A stretch of 59,269 bases of DNA from Burkholderiales bacterium (GTDB lineage Bacteria > Pseudomonadota > Gammaproteobacteria > Burkholderiales > Burkholderiaceae_E), in contig JAIYCW010000066.1 of NCBI GenBank assembly GCA_027487815.1, positions 1-59,269 of the forward strand, in the 5' to 3' direction. Both the position numbers and the translations under genes were made by a program. The first letter of the stretch is position 1. Every line of letters starts with the position of its first letter. The notes below the pieces were generated by a model, which searched no databases, had not been told where the DNA came from, and saw only the letters and a program-made list of their open reading frames with translations. Below, piece after piece: positions 18,772-27,556 of this stretch.

Positions 18772-19542
18772 ATGAGCGAAGCACTTCTCAAAGTCTCCGG
18801 AGTCAACAAACGCTTTGGCGGCTTGCAGGCTCTAGGCGATGTTGGTCTTGAAATCACCCGGGGCCAGATCTATGGCTTGATTGGCCCCAATGGCGCGGGC
18901 AAAACCACCTTTTTTAATGTGATCACCGGCCTTTACACCCCCGACTCCGGCACCTTCATGTTGGATGGCCAACGTTACGAGCCAACCGCAGTGCATGAAG
19001 TGGCGCGTGCGGGTATTGCACGAACCTTTCAGAATATTCGCCTGTTTGGCGAGATGACTGCGCTCGAAAATGTGATGGTGGGCCGCCACGTGCGCACGCG
19101 CTCAGGCATCGTGGGCGCAATTCTCAAAACCGGTAGCGAAAAACGAGAAGAAGCCGCAATCCGCAAGCGCGCCTACGAGCTGCTGGAATATGTTGGCGTG
19201 GGCAAATACGCAGACTATCAAGCGCGCACGCTTTCATATGGTGATCAGCGTCGCCTGGAAATTGCCCGCGCTCTGGCCACCGAGCCCAAACTTCTCGCGC
19301 TGGATGAGCCTGCGGCGGGTATGAACGCCACTGAGAAGCTGCAATTACGCGGCTTGCTTGAAGCGATCAACAAGGATGGACGCACGATCTTGCTGATCGA
19401 GCATGATGTGAAACTGGTAATGGGATTGTGCAATCAAATGACGGTGCTGGATTACGGCAAGGTGATTGCGCAGGGCGCACCAGCCGATGTACAGAAAAAC
19501 AAGGCCGTGATCGAGGCTTACTTGGGGACAGCACATGACTGA
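18772..19542 (+). CDS. livG: Branched-chain amino acid ABC transporter ATPase LivG
   Basis: 256 residues from the ATG at 18772, preceded by GAGGAGG; a longer open frame would overlap livM. Walker A GPNGAGKTT (Lys44), signature LSYGDQRRLEIARAL and Walker B LLALDEPAAG are complete. The long insertion after the Q-loop and the C-terminal IVLG-like tail fit LivG rather than LivF. It works with LivF at the cytoplasmic face. Confidence 0.95.
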   Translation: MSEALLKVSGVNKRFGGLQALGDVGLEITRGQIYGLIGPNGAGKTTFFNVITGLYTPDSGTFMLDGQRYEPTAVHEVARAGIARTFQNIRLFGEMTALENVMVGRHVRTRSGIVGAILKTGSEKREEAAIRKRAYELLEYVGVGKYADYQARTLSYGDQRRLEIARALATEPKLLALDEPAAGMNATEKLQLRGLLEAINKDGRTILLIEHDVKLVMGLCNQMTVLDYGKVIAQGAPADVQKNKAVIEAYLGTAHD

Positions 19543-20257
19543 GCCAGTGTTAAAGGTCAGCGGCCTCAAAGTGGCCTATGGTGGGATTCAGGCAGTCAAG
19601 GGTGTAGACCTTGAAGTGCGCCCCGGCGAACTGGTTGCCCTGATCGGTGCAAATGGCGCGGGGAAAACCACCTCCCTGAAAGCCATCACCGGCTCGCTTG
19701 GCATTTCTTCGGGTGATGTGACCTATCTCGGGCGCTCCATCAAAGGGCAACCGGCTCACTTATTGGTCGGCAACGGCTTGGCGATGGTGCCTGAAGGCCG
19801 GGGGGTATTTGCCCGCATGACCATCGTTGAAAACTTGCAAATGGGTGCTTACTGCCGCTCGGATAGTGGCGGCATTACTGCCGATATCGACAAGATGTTC
19901 GGCATCTTTCCTCGCCTGAAAGAGCGCGCTCATCAACTCGCGGGCACCATGTCAGGCGGTGAGCAGCAAATGCTGGCGATGGCTCGCGCCCTGATGTCGC
20001 AACCGAAATTGCTGCTGCTTGATGAACCCTCGATGGGTCTTTCCCCGATCATGGTGGAGAAGATTTTCGAAGTGGTGCGCACCGTCTCGGCTGCTGGCAC
20101 CACGATTTTATTGGTTGAGCAAAACGCCAAACTTGCGCTTCAAGCAGCCTCCCGCGGGTATGTGATGGAATCCGGCTTGATCACCATGACAGGCGATGCC
20201 AAGTCCATGCTCAACGATCCTCGTGTGAAAGCGGCCTATCTCGGTGAGGCCGCATGA
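19535..20257 (+). CDS. livF: Branched-chain amino acid ABC transporter ATPase LivF
   Basis: 240 residues. Walker A GANGAGKTT (Lys44), signature MSGGEQQMLAMARAL, Walker B LLLLDEPSMGLSP and the switch-region VEQNA are present. It overlaps livG by 8 bases and the next gene by 4, so the operon is tightly coupled. Second ATPase of the importer. Confidence 0.95.
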   Translation: MTEPVLKVSGLKVAYGGIQAVKGVDLEVRPGELVALIGANGAGKTTSLKAITGSLGISSGDVTYLGRSIKGQPAHLLVGNGLAMVPEGRGVFARMTIVENLQMGAYCRSDSGGITADIDKMFGIFPRLKERAHQLAGTMSGGEQQMLAMARALMSQPKLLLLDEPSMGLSPIMVEKIFEVVRTVSAAGTTILLVEQNAKLALQAASRGYVMESGLITMTGDAKSMLNDPRVKAAYLGEAA

Positions 20258-20862
20258 CCGACCCAATCGCATTTGCGATTGCGGTGCTGGCCTTTTTGAT
20301 GCTGCCCGGGCCAGGTACTTTCGCGGTGTTGACTTCGAGCGCGCAAGGCGGTGTGCGCGCAGGCTATGCCGCGTTGTTTGGGTTGATGCTGGGTGATGTG
20401 ATCCTGATCGTGTTGGCGCTGGCAGGCGTGGCTGCCCTGCTCAACGCCCATCCAGTAGCGTTTCAAGCTGTACAGTATCTGGGTGTCGCTTACCTGCTGT
20501 GGATTGGCCTGCAGTTGATCTTGAAGGCACCAGGCAGCGCCAGCACAACCTTGCTGCATATCAATCACGGCAAGTTTTTCCGCCAGGGGTTTTTGATCAC
20601 CCTGATCAACCCCAAGGCCATCGTGTTTTATATGGCGTTCTTTCCACTTTTCATCGATCCGGCGAAAGACCCGGGGGCAATCACCTTTGCAACGATGATG
20701 CTGATCATTGCGATTGAAACCTTGCTCTATGGCTCGTTGCTGATCTTCGCGGGCAATGCGGTATCTCGCCACCTCGCCAGCCGCCCCCGACTGCGCTGGC
20801 TGGGCAACAAACTCGCGGGGGTCAGCCTGGTGGGGTTCGGGGTAAAGCTAGCAACTGATTAG
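20254..20862 (+). CDS. LysE/RhtB-family amino acid exporter
   Basis: 202 residues with about six membrane helices. The opening AFLMLPGPGTFAVLTSSAQGG and the LGDVILI and LITLINPKAIVFYMAFFPLFID stretches define the LysE/RhtB superfamily, which exports amino acids with the proton gradient. Its ATG overlaps the livF stop as ATGA, so it is the fifth gene of the liv operon. An importer and an exporter in one transcript suggests overflow control of the amino acids taken up. Substrate not determined. Confidence 0.9.
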   Translation: MTDPIAFAIAVLAFLMLPGPGTFAVLTSSAQGGVRAGYAALFGLMLGDVILIVLALAGVAALLNAHPVAFQAVQYLGVAYLLWIGLQLILKAPGSASTTLLHINHGKFFRQGFLITLINPKAIVFYMAFFPLFIDPAKDPGAITFATMMLIIAIETLLYGSLLIFAGNAVSRHLASRPRLRWLGNKLAGVSLVGFGVKLATD

Positions 20863-20870
20863 GTGGCTGA

Positions 20871-21908
20871 TCAGGCTGCTGCAAGATCTGCTGCGGTGGT
20901 AAACGAATCCGCGAAAAACTCGTCTTCCGGCAACGCACGCTGCTCTACAAAATCACGCCTGGCGCTATCCACTACGATAGGCGCCCCGCAGGCATAGACC
21001 TGATGCCCGCTCAAGTCAGGGAAATCAGCCAACACCGCCTGATGCACAAACCCGGTTCGACCCGCCCACTCGTCGTGCGGCAATGCATCCGAGATCACCG
21101 GCACGTATTTGAAATGCGGCAACTCGCGAGCCCACTGCTCACACAATTCGTGCATGTATAGATCGACCGGCCGACGCCCACCCCAATACAACACCATGGG
21201 CCGGGTGATCGACTTGTGAATGCTGTGCTCGATAATGGCCTTGATCGGCGCAAAGCCTGTGCCGCTTGCCACAAAAACGATCGGCTTGGCGGAGTCTTCA
21301 CGCAAAAAGAAGGTGCCCATGGGCCCCTCGAAACGCAAAATATCGCGCTCCTTGACGGCTGGCTGGCTTAGTCCAAACAAGCCATCGGTGAATTTTCCTC
21401 CCGGCAAGTGGCGCACATGCAGCTCAACTTTTTCTGCAAGGTGGGGAGCCGAGCCCATGGAATAACTGCGCCGGGTACCATCTCGCAAAATGATTTCTAC
21501 AAACTGACCCGCAAGGTATTGCAGCTTTTCATTGGCAGGCAGCTGCAGGTACATCACCTTCACATCAGGCGCTTTTTCTTCAATCGCAGCAATCCGGCAC
21601 GGGAGCTTTTTGATCTGGATATCGCCAGCCATTACCACCCGAGCCTCAATCACCAAATCACTTAGCGCGCGCGAGCAACACATCAGCGCGTAGCCCGCTT
21701 CGGCCTCTTGCACCCGTAACGCACTTACCGCATGGGGGCCTTGTTCGAAACTGCCGGAGACAACCTTGGCCTTGCAGGAGCCGCAGGCCCCATTTTTGCA
21801 ACCGTAAGGCAGAATCACCCCAGCCGCCAAAGCGGACTCGAGAATCGAAGTGTCAGGCGCGCAGGCAAACTGTTTGCCACTGGGCTGGGCGGTAACGCTA
21901 AAGCTCAT
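20871..21908 (-). CDS. Ferredoxin-reductase type flavoprotein (annotated in relatives as CDP-6-deoxy-glucoseen reductase)
   Basis: 345 residues from the ATG at 21908. An N-terminal plant-type 2Fe-2S domain carries Cys37, Cys42, Cys45 and Cys77 or 78 (CKNGACGSC, then CC). The FAD domain has RSYSMGS (147-153) and the NAD domain GTGFAPIKAI. This order, ferredoxin first, is shared by AscD/RfbI-like reductases and by electron-transfer parts of ring-hydroxylating oxygenases. It passes electrons from NAD(P)H through FAD to 2Fe-2S and on to an unknown acceptor. The sugar-related name used for relatives is not supported here, since no 3,6-dideoxyhexose genes are nearby. Convergent with the LysE gene, 8 bases apart. 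Confidence 0.85.
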   Translation of the reverse strand: MSFSVTAQPSGKQFACAPDTSILESALAAGVILPYGCKNGACGSCKAKVVSGSFEQGPHAVSALRVQEAEAGYALMCCSRALSDLVIEARVVMAGDIQIKKLPCRIAAIEEKAPDVKVMYLQLPANEKLQYLAGQFVEIILRDGTRRSYSMGSAPHLAEKVELHVRHLPGGKFTDGLFGLSQPAVKERDILRFEGPMGTFFLREDSAKPIVFVASGTGFAPIKAIIEHSIHKSITRPMVLYWGGRRPVDLYMHELCEQWARELPHFKYVPVISDALPHDEWAGRTGFVHQAVLADFPDLSGHQVYACGAPIVVDSARRDFVEQRALPEDEFFADSFTTAADLAAA

Positions 21909-22045
21909 AATGTGTATCGAAAAAAATGAAATCAACGAGAACCCCCATTATCCACCGAGCGCGCCTTCGTGCGGCAGTGTCCCCTGCGATGTCACCTGGT
22001 GTTGCTGCGCCCCACCTAGTAAATCCGTGGGCAGGCAGGATACCC

Positions 22046-22957
22046 ATGCGCATGCGTCGCCCTAGGATTCTGGTGGTGGGAGCTGGCGATATCGGATTGC
22101 GGTTGATCCGTCTGATTACTGAACGCCATGCCGGGCGGTTTCGAATCTTTGGCACCACCCGCCGCGCCGATCAGGCCCAAGCCATCCGCAATGCAGGCGG
22201 CACACCACTTTCGGTGGATCTCGACCGGTTCAACGAAGTCAAACGCTTACGCGGACTGGGAGCCTGGGTGGTGCATCTGGCGCCCCCTCCGGCTGCGGGT
22301 CGCAGCGATCCCCGCTCCAGACATTTGGTGGCGCAACTGCTCCAGTCTCAATGCCCGTTGCCGCAGCGCTGGGTATATGCCAGCACTTCCGGGGTGTATG
22401 GCGATTGTGGCGGTGCCATGATTGATGAAACCCGCCAGGTCAAGCCACGCAATGCCCGGGCGGTGCGCAGGGTCGCAGGGGAAAAGATCATGCGCCATGC
22501 CGCACGAAGCAGCTGGTCCGGGCTAAAGCGCTTGGCGATCCTGCGGGTGCCCGGCATTTACGACAGCCATGACCGGCTGCCGGTGGAGCGATTGCTCAAG
22601 GGCCTGCCCGCCCTTGACCCGGCTGAAGATGTGTACACCAACCATATTCACGCCGATGATCTGGCCCGTATTGTTTGGTACGGGCTTTTCAAAGGCAGTG
22701 GCGGGCGGCTTATTCACAGCAGTGATAGTGGGCATATGAAGATGGGGGAGTATTTCGACGCAGTCGCGCAGGCCTTGGCACTACCCAAGCCACCTCGCAT
22801 GAAACGCGAAGAGATTTCGGCCCATCTTTCGGAAGCCATGATGTCGTTCATGACGGAATCGAGGCGACTCGATAATCGCCGCTTGCTCAAGGAATGGCGG
22901 GTCAGATTGCTGTATCCCAGTGTAGCCGTTGCCTTGGAAAAACGGACCGCTGCTTGA
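22046..22957 (+). CDS. NAD-dependent epimerase/dehydratase-like SDR protein
   Basis: 303 residues from the ATG at 22046, which has AGGA five bases upstream; 40 further upstream codons have no support. A Rossmann start RILVVGAGDIG (8-17) and YASTSGVYGD, then VLRVPGIYD and HADDL, match extended SDRs of the YeeZ-like group. The usual active-site YxxxK is not obvious; the position after the Ser/Thr strand reads RAVRRVAGEK. It may act on a nucleotide sugar or be a structural relative. The radical SAM fusion starts 38 bases downstream, so the two may share a transcript. Confidence 0.78.
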   Translation: MRMRRPRILVVGAGDIGLRLIRLITERHAGRFRIFGTTRRADQAQAIRNAGGTPLSVDLDRFNEVKRLRGLGAWVVHLAPPPAAGRSDPRSRHLVAQLLQSQCPLPQRWVYASTSGVYGDCGGAMIDETRQVKPRNARAVRRVAGEKIMRHAARSSWSGLKRLAILRVPGIYDSHDRLPVERLLKGLPALDPAEDVYTNHIHADDLARIVWYGLFKGSGGRLIHSSDSGHMKMGEYFDAVAQALALPKPPRMKREEISAHLSEAMMSFMTESRRLDNRRLLKEWRVRLLYPSVAVALEKRTAA

Positions 22958-22995
22958 AATAGTGCCTCGAGCGGCCACTTATCCGCTTATTGACA

Positions 22996-25089
22996 ATGAC
23001 TTGCAGCTGCCATGCTGGGCATATGCAAGAACTCGATCAAGTTATTCATGATCTGCTCGTCCAGCTGAGCGACGGTCTCGATCACCCCGAGGTGTGGACG
23101 TTGCTGTCTGAAGTGTGTGCGGCTGATCCCCAGATCGCCCCAGCGATCCAGGCCCGACTGCAGCGGCCAGGCCCAATGGTGAGCATGGATCAGCGCTATG
23201 CAATGCTGGTCTTGCCGAAAGTCCTCATGGCCTTAAGCGGCCAGGCCAATGAAGCGAAGCTCGATCTTGAGGCACTCATGGTGCAGGCCAGTCAACATCG
23301 ACTGGTCCATGGCGCCTTGTTCTTTGTGGCCGGATTGGTCAGCCCACAGCGAATGCCTACCTTGCAGGGTCGCATATGCCCGATTCCGTTCATTGAAATG
23401 GATGTGCTGGAAAACAGCGCCCACCTATGCTGCGCAAGCTGGCTGCCCACTTCGGTAGGTAACCTTCATGAGGGTGCCTGGCAGGACCACTGGAACTCCC
23501 CTGCCGCGCAGGATATCCGCGCAAGCATCATTGACGGAAGTTACCGGCATTGCACCAAAATGACCTGCCCGGTGATTCAGGGCGACGCCTTGATTCCGGT
23601 GGAGTCCATCATTCACAAGCGCCAGCTGCAACTTGATGGCCCCTTCGAATATCTGGGTGTAAAAGGTCAATCGATTGAACTCGATGAGCAATGGCTCAGC
23701 CCGGTGCGATCGCAAGCCCCGGCGATTGTTAATCTTGCCTATGACCGCAGCTGCAACCTGGCTTGCCCGAGTTGCCGCAGTGAAAAGTTCATGGCTGACG
23801 GCTCGCAGCGCGACACCATTGATGCGATGCAAGAGCGGGCCGTCGAACCCATGCTTAAGCAAGCGCAGGTCGCCATCATTACCGGCAGTGGTGATCCGCT
23901 CGCAAGCAAAACCTTCCGCCATCTGCTCAACCGCCTGGGCCCGGAAACAAATCCCGATCTACATATCAAGCTGATGACCAACGGCCTGTTGCTCAACAGC
24001 AAGGAATGGGCACGGCTCGCACATTTGCATGGCCAGATTGTCGAGATCAAGGTATCAATTGATGGCACCAGCGCGGCCTCGCATGAGCGGCTGCGCAAAG
24101 GCAGTGACTGGACCACCATGCTGGCCAATCTGAGCTTCATCGGCGAGCAGCTCAAAGCCCATCCGCATATCCACTTTGCCCTTGCCTTCATTGTCCAGCG
24201 CGATAACTATCACGAGATGGGCGACGCGGTGACCCTTGCACGCATGGTCGGGGCCCACAGCTTGCAGTTTGCGCGGATTACCAACTGGGGCACCTTTAGC
24301 GCGCAGCAATATCAGGCACTGGCGGTCACGTCATCCGAGCATCCCGAGCACAGCAAGTTTCTTGCGGCTTTGCTCGACCCGCGCCTGAGCGAAACGGTTG
24401 TGCAACTGGGGGATCTCGCAGAGTTCGTGCGTCCGCAAGTAGTGCTTGAAGCGGCCACCGGCCCCAACCCCAACGCCTTGTTTCCGGTCGCTGGGGATCG
24501 ACGGGTGTCCTTTCTGAAAAACGCGATTCGCAACCCCAATATCACTGTGGGCGATTACACCTACTACGACGACCCTGAGCCACCGCAAGACTTCGAGCAT
24601 CGCAACGTCCTCTATCACTACCCCTTTGTGGGAGATCGTTTGATCATCGGCAAGTTCTGCTCACTTGCGCGTGGGGTGCGTTTCATCATGAACGGGGCCA
24701 ATCACGCACTGCGCAGCCCCTCAAGCTACCTGTTTCCTTTCTTCGGACACGGCTGGGAACACATCGGGCACGCCGAGCAAGCGCAAGCCACATCACGGGG
24801 CGATACCGTGTTGGGCAATGACGTTTGGTTGGGGTATGAAGCCTGCGTGATGCCTGGCATCAAGATTGGCAATGGTGCGGTAGTGGGCACTCGCGCAGTA
24901 GTGACCAAGGACGTACCGGCTTACGCGATTGTGGCCGGCAATCCAGCGCGAATCGTTGGCTATCGATTTGAGCCAGAGATCATCAAGAATCTCGAATCAG
25001 CCGCTTGGTGGAATTGGAGTCCACAAAAAATTGCACAAGACCTGCCCACTTTGCTAGCCCGCCTGGAGCGCTGCGCTAGCCCGTCTTGA
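22996..25089 (+). CDS. Fusion of SPASM-like domain, radical SAM core and CatB-type acetyltransferase
   Basis: About 697 residues from the ATG at 22996 (TTG at 22990 and ATG at 23023 are alternatives; no clear ribosome site). Residues 1-120 form an unassigned helical part. Residues 125-200 look like a SPASM-type Fe-S region with Cys128, Cys145, Cys146, Cys186 and Cys191 and the motif WNSPAAQDIRASIIDGSY. Residues 240-480 are a radical SAM core with the CX3CX2C cluster motif Cys253, Cys257, Cys260. Residues 512-690 are a complete left-handed beta-helix xenobiotic acetyltransferase of CatB/Vat type: NPNITVGDYTYYD, GKFCSLARGVRFIMNGANH with the catalytic His570, then GNDVWLG and AGNPARIVG. The reaction is unknown; such a protein could modify and then O-acetylate one substrate such as a sugar. 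No precursor peptide gene is adjacent. Confidence 0.85.
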   Translation: MTCSCHAGHMQELDQVIHDLLVQLSDGLDHPEVWTLLSEVCAADPQIAPAIQARLQRPGPMVSMDQRYAMLVLPKVLMALSGQANEAKLDLEALMVQASQHRLVHGALFFVAGLVSPQRMPTLQGRICPIPFIEMDVLENSAHLCCASWLPTSVGNLHEGAWQDHWNSPAAQDIRASIIDGSYRHCTKMTCPVIQGDALIPVESIIHKRQLQLDGPFEYLGVKGQSIELDEQWLSPVRSQAPAIVNLAYDRSCNLACPSCRSEKFMADGSQRDTIDAMQERAVEPMLKQAQVAIITGSGDPLASKTFRHLLNRLGPETNPDLHIKLMTNGLLLNSKEWARLAHLHGQIVEIKVSIDGTSAASHERLRKGSDWTTMLANLSFIGEQLKAHPHIHFALAFIVQRDNYHEMGDAVTLARMVGAHSLQFARITNWGTFSAQQYQALAVTSSEHPEHSKFLAALLDPRLSETVVQLGDLAEFVRPQVVLEAATGPNPNALFPVAGDRRVSFLKNAIRNPNITVGDYTYYDDPEPPQDFEHRNVLYHYPFVGDRLIIGKFCSLARGVRFIMNGANHALRSPSSYLFPFFGHGWEHIGHAEQAQATSRGDTVLGNDVWLGYEACVMPGIKIGNGAVVGTRAVVTKDVPAYAIVAGNPARIVGYRFEPEIIKNLESAAWWNWSPQKIAQDLPTLLARLERCASPS

Positions 25090-25090
25090 T

Positions 25091-25109
25091 CGCGGCGTAG
25101 AATGCCGCG
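25091..25109. promoter_or_regulatory. Inverted repeat spanning the putative -10 element of chrA
   Basis: CGCGGC, seven bases GTAGAAT, then GCCGCG: a perfect 6-base dyad two bases before the chrA ATG. It could be an operator or chance in GC-rich sequence. No good -35 box is visible. Confidence 0.3.
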
Positions 25110-25111
25110 CT

Positions 25112-26464
25112 ATGCAATCCGCTCCCCCTCCGGTCGAGTTCTGGCAAGCCTTGCGGTTTTGGCTCAAGCTTGGATTTATCAGTTTTGGTGGGCCTGCAGG
25201 CCAGATTGCGATCATGCATCAGGAGCTGGTGGAGCGCAGACGCTGGATTTCTGAAAAGCGATTCCTGCATGCCCTGAATTACTGCATGGTGTTGCCAGGC
25301 CCCGAAGCACAGCAATTGGCCACCTACCTCGGCTGGCTGATGCATCGCACTCCAGGTGCGGTGATGGCCGGTGCCTTGTTTGTGTTGCCTTCGCTCGTGA
25401 TCCTGATTGCGCTATCCTGGATCTACCTGGTGTGGGGGCAAACGCCACTCGTCGCCGGATTGTTCTACGGCATCAAACCTGCAGTGGCAGCGATTGTGGT
25501 CCAAGCCGCTTGGCGCATCGGCTCGCGCACCCTCACTCATCCCTTGCTTTGGGGGATTGCAGCTGCGTCGTTTGTTGCCATCTTTTTCTTGCAGCTACCG
25601 TTTCCGTTGATCGTCCTGGGCGCCGCTTTGTTGGGTTATTTCGGAGGCCGTTTTCGACCGGCTGTATTCGACAGCCATGCTTCGCACACCTCCAAGCAAG
25701 CGTGCTATGGACCGGCCTTAATCGATGACCATACACCGCTAGCTGCGCATACAAAGCACTCGTCGGCTGGTCTTGCAAAAGTGTTACTCGCAGGAGCACT
25801 GCTGTGGAGTTTACCGATGGGCCTGCTGATCGGGCTGCTGGGCTGGCAACATACCTATACACAAATGAGCTGGTTCTTCACCAAGGCCGCCTTGCTGACC
25901 TTCGGCGGCGCTTATGCGGTGTTGCCTTATGTTTATCAGGGAGCGATCACCACCTATGGCTGGCTCACGCCGGCCCAGATGATGGATGGCCTCGCACTTG
26001 GTGAAACCACTCCGGGCCCGCTCATCATGGTGGTGGCTTTTGTTGCATTTCTTGGTGGCTACGGGCAAGCGCTGCTGGGGCCAGACGCTCTTTTTGCAGC
26101 CGGAGCCCTCGCGGCATGCCTCGTCACCTGGTTCACTTTCTTGCCCTCATTTATCTTCATACTCGCAGGCGGCCCCTTCATTGAATCGACCCAGGGGCAA
26201 CTCAAATTCACAGCACCCCTCACTGCAATCACTGCTGCAGTGGTGGGAGTGATTGTGAGCCTCGCCCTGTTTCTAGGAATCCATGTGTTGTGGCCCGAAG
26301 GCGGCGCAGATTTGCGAACTGCACTCCAGGGTCGCTTTGATGCGGTGAGCGCTCTGATTGCCATAGCCGCAGGAGTTGCACTATTCAAGCTGAAACGCTC
26401 AGTGATTCAGGTGATCATGGGCAGTGCACTGGTGGGATTGGCGATTCGCTTGCTTGCGCTCTGA
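25112..26464 (+). CDS. chrA: Chromate ion transporter, two-domain type
   Basis: 450 residues with two homologous CHR halves. The first opens FWLKLGFISFGGPAGQIAIMH with LPGPEAQQLATYLGW; the second has FFTKAALLTFGGAYAVLPYV with GLALGETTPGPLIMV. This long form belongs to the CHR superfamily that exports chromate, and in some members transports sulfate-like anions. A TAGAAT element ends 8 bases before the ATG, and it sits within the inverted repeat CGCGGC/GCCGCG at 25091-25109. Convergent with the Bug gene. Chromate as substrate is the family default. Confidence 0.92.
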   Translation: MQSAPPPVEFWQALRFWLKLGFISFGGPAGQIAIMHQELVERRRWISEKRFLHALNYCMVLPGPEAQQLATYLGWLMHRTPGAVMAGALFVLPSLVILIALSWIYLVWGQTPLVAGLFYGIKPAVAAIVVQAAWRIGSRTLTHPLLWGIAAASFVAIFFLQLPFPLIVLGAALLGYFGGRFRPAVFDSHASHTSKQACYGPALIDDHTPLAAHTKHSSAGLAKVLLAGALLWSLPMGLLIGLLGWQHTYTQMSWFFTKAALLTFGGAYAVLPYVYQGAITTYGWLTPAQMMDGLALGETTPGPLIMVVAFVAFLGGYGQALLGPDALFAAGALAACLVTWFTFLPSFIFILAGGPFIESTQGQLKFTAPLTAITAAVVGVIVSLALFLGIHVLWPEGGADLRTALQGRFDAVSALIAIAAGVALFKLKRSVIQVIMGSALVGLAIRLLAL

Positions 26465-26482
26465 ATCCTTTACTACCCACCC

Positions 26483-27499
26483 TTAACCGAGCTTTGCGCC
26501 GGAGGCCTTGACTGCAGGAGACCAATCGGCAACCTGTTGGCTCACAAACTGCTGGAATTGATCCACCGTCATTGAACGTGTTGCAATGCCGGTGTCTTCC
26601 AAAGTCTTGGCTACCTTGGGATCCTTCAAGGCGGTTTGAATATGGCGGTGCATAGCCTCCACAACCCCGGCAGGTAGACCTGCAGGACCACTCAGACCAA
26701 AAAAGTTTTCTGCCACCAGTTTGGGAAGACCCACCTCGGTAACAGTCGGCAAATCGTTAGCCATTGGCGAGCGTTTGGGTGAAGTTACGGCCAGGCCACG
26801 CAGTTTGTTTGCCTGCATAAAGGGGATATTTTGCGGCAAGGTGTCAATCGCAAACTTGATGATCCCGCCCACAAGATCATTGTGCATCGGTGCAGACCCC
26901 TTATAGCCGATATGCTGAAGCGAAATACCAGCCTCCGTGCGCATCATTTCTCCAACAATATGCCCGATCGAACCCACGCCGCCACTGCCGTAGTTAATCG
27001 GTTCCTTTTGGGCTTTTGCCCAGGCAATAAATTCACCCATGGTCTTTGCAGGCACGGAAGGATGCACAACAAAACAATTGGGCACCGCACCGATGTAAGC
27101 CACATGAGTAAAGCTCTTGATGGGATCGTACGGAGCCTTGTCCAGCATGAAGGGGGACAGGCTGATTGGGGCCGTGTTGGAGAGCATGAAGGTATGGCCA
27201 TCGGGCACTGCGCGGGCCACTTCAGCCGCACCAAGCGTGGCCCCGGCACCAGGGCGGTTTTCCACCACCACTGACTGGCCAAGTGAAGCTGAAAGCGATG
27301 GCGCGATCAGGCGCGCCACGATATCGGATGATCCGCCGGGCGGAAAGGTCACAATCAAGCGGACCGGCTTGGAGGGCCACGCTTGCGCACGTGCCCCGGG
27401 GATACCCAGTGCCAGACTAGCGAGCGCACCAATGCGAATCACACTGCGACGCGTTGCGCCATTAACAATCGACCTGTCGTCCATTTGAGTGCATTTCAT
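26483..27499 (-). CDS. Tripartite tricarboxylate transporter (Bug) binding protein
   Basis: 338 residues from the ATG at 27499, which has GGAG seven bases upstream. A twin-arginine signal (TRRSVIRIGALASLALG) ends near ARAQ, followed by the WPSKPVRLIVTFPPGG opening and NRPGAGATLGAAEVARA. Periplasmic receptor for a small organic acid; ligand unknown. It stands divergent from the transthyretin-like gene with 57 bases between, and has no TctAB partner here. Confidence 0.9.
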   Translation of the reverse strand: MKCTQMDDRSIVNGATRRSVIRIGALASLALGIPGARAQAWPSKPVRLIVTFPPGGSSDIVARLIAPSLSASLGQSVVVENRPGAGATLGAAEVARAVPDGHTFMLSNTAPISLSPFMLDKAPYDPIKSFTHVAYIGAVPNCFVVHPSVPAKTMGEFIAWAKAQKEPINYGSGGVGSIGHIVGEMMRTEAGISLQHIGYKGSAPMHNDLVGGIIKFAIDTLPQNIPFMQANKLRGLAVTSPKRSPMANDLPTVTEVGLPKLVAENFFGLSGPAGLPAGVVEAMHRHIQTALKDPKVAKTLEDTGIATRSMTVDQFQQFVSQQVADWSPAVKASGAKLG

Positions 27500-27556
27500 T
27501 AGACTTCTCCCCGTTTTTTGCCACAATATAGCCCTGGCTTAAGAGGAGCAAGTGTC

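Noticed and set aside
20871-22957. 3,6-dideoxyhexose pathway (glucoseen reductase plus epimerase)
   Set aside because: The two genes are divergent and no dehydrase or cytidylyltransferase is present; the sugar name comes from distant similarity.
22958-25111. RiPP cluster around the radical SAM gene
   Set aside because: No precursor peptide, leader-binding domain, protease or exporter lies next to it; the fused acetyltransferase points elsewhere.
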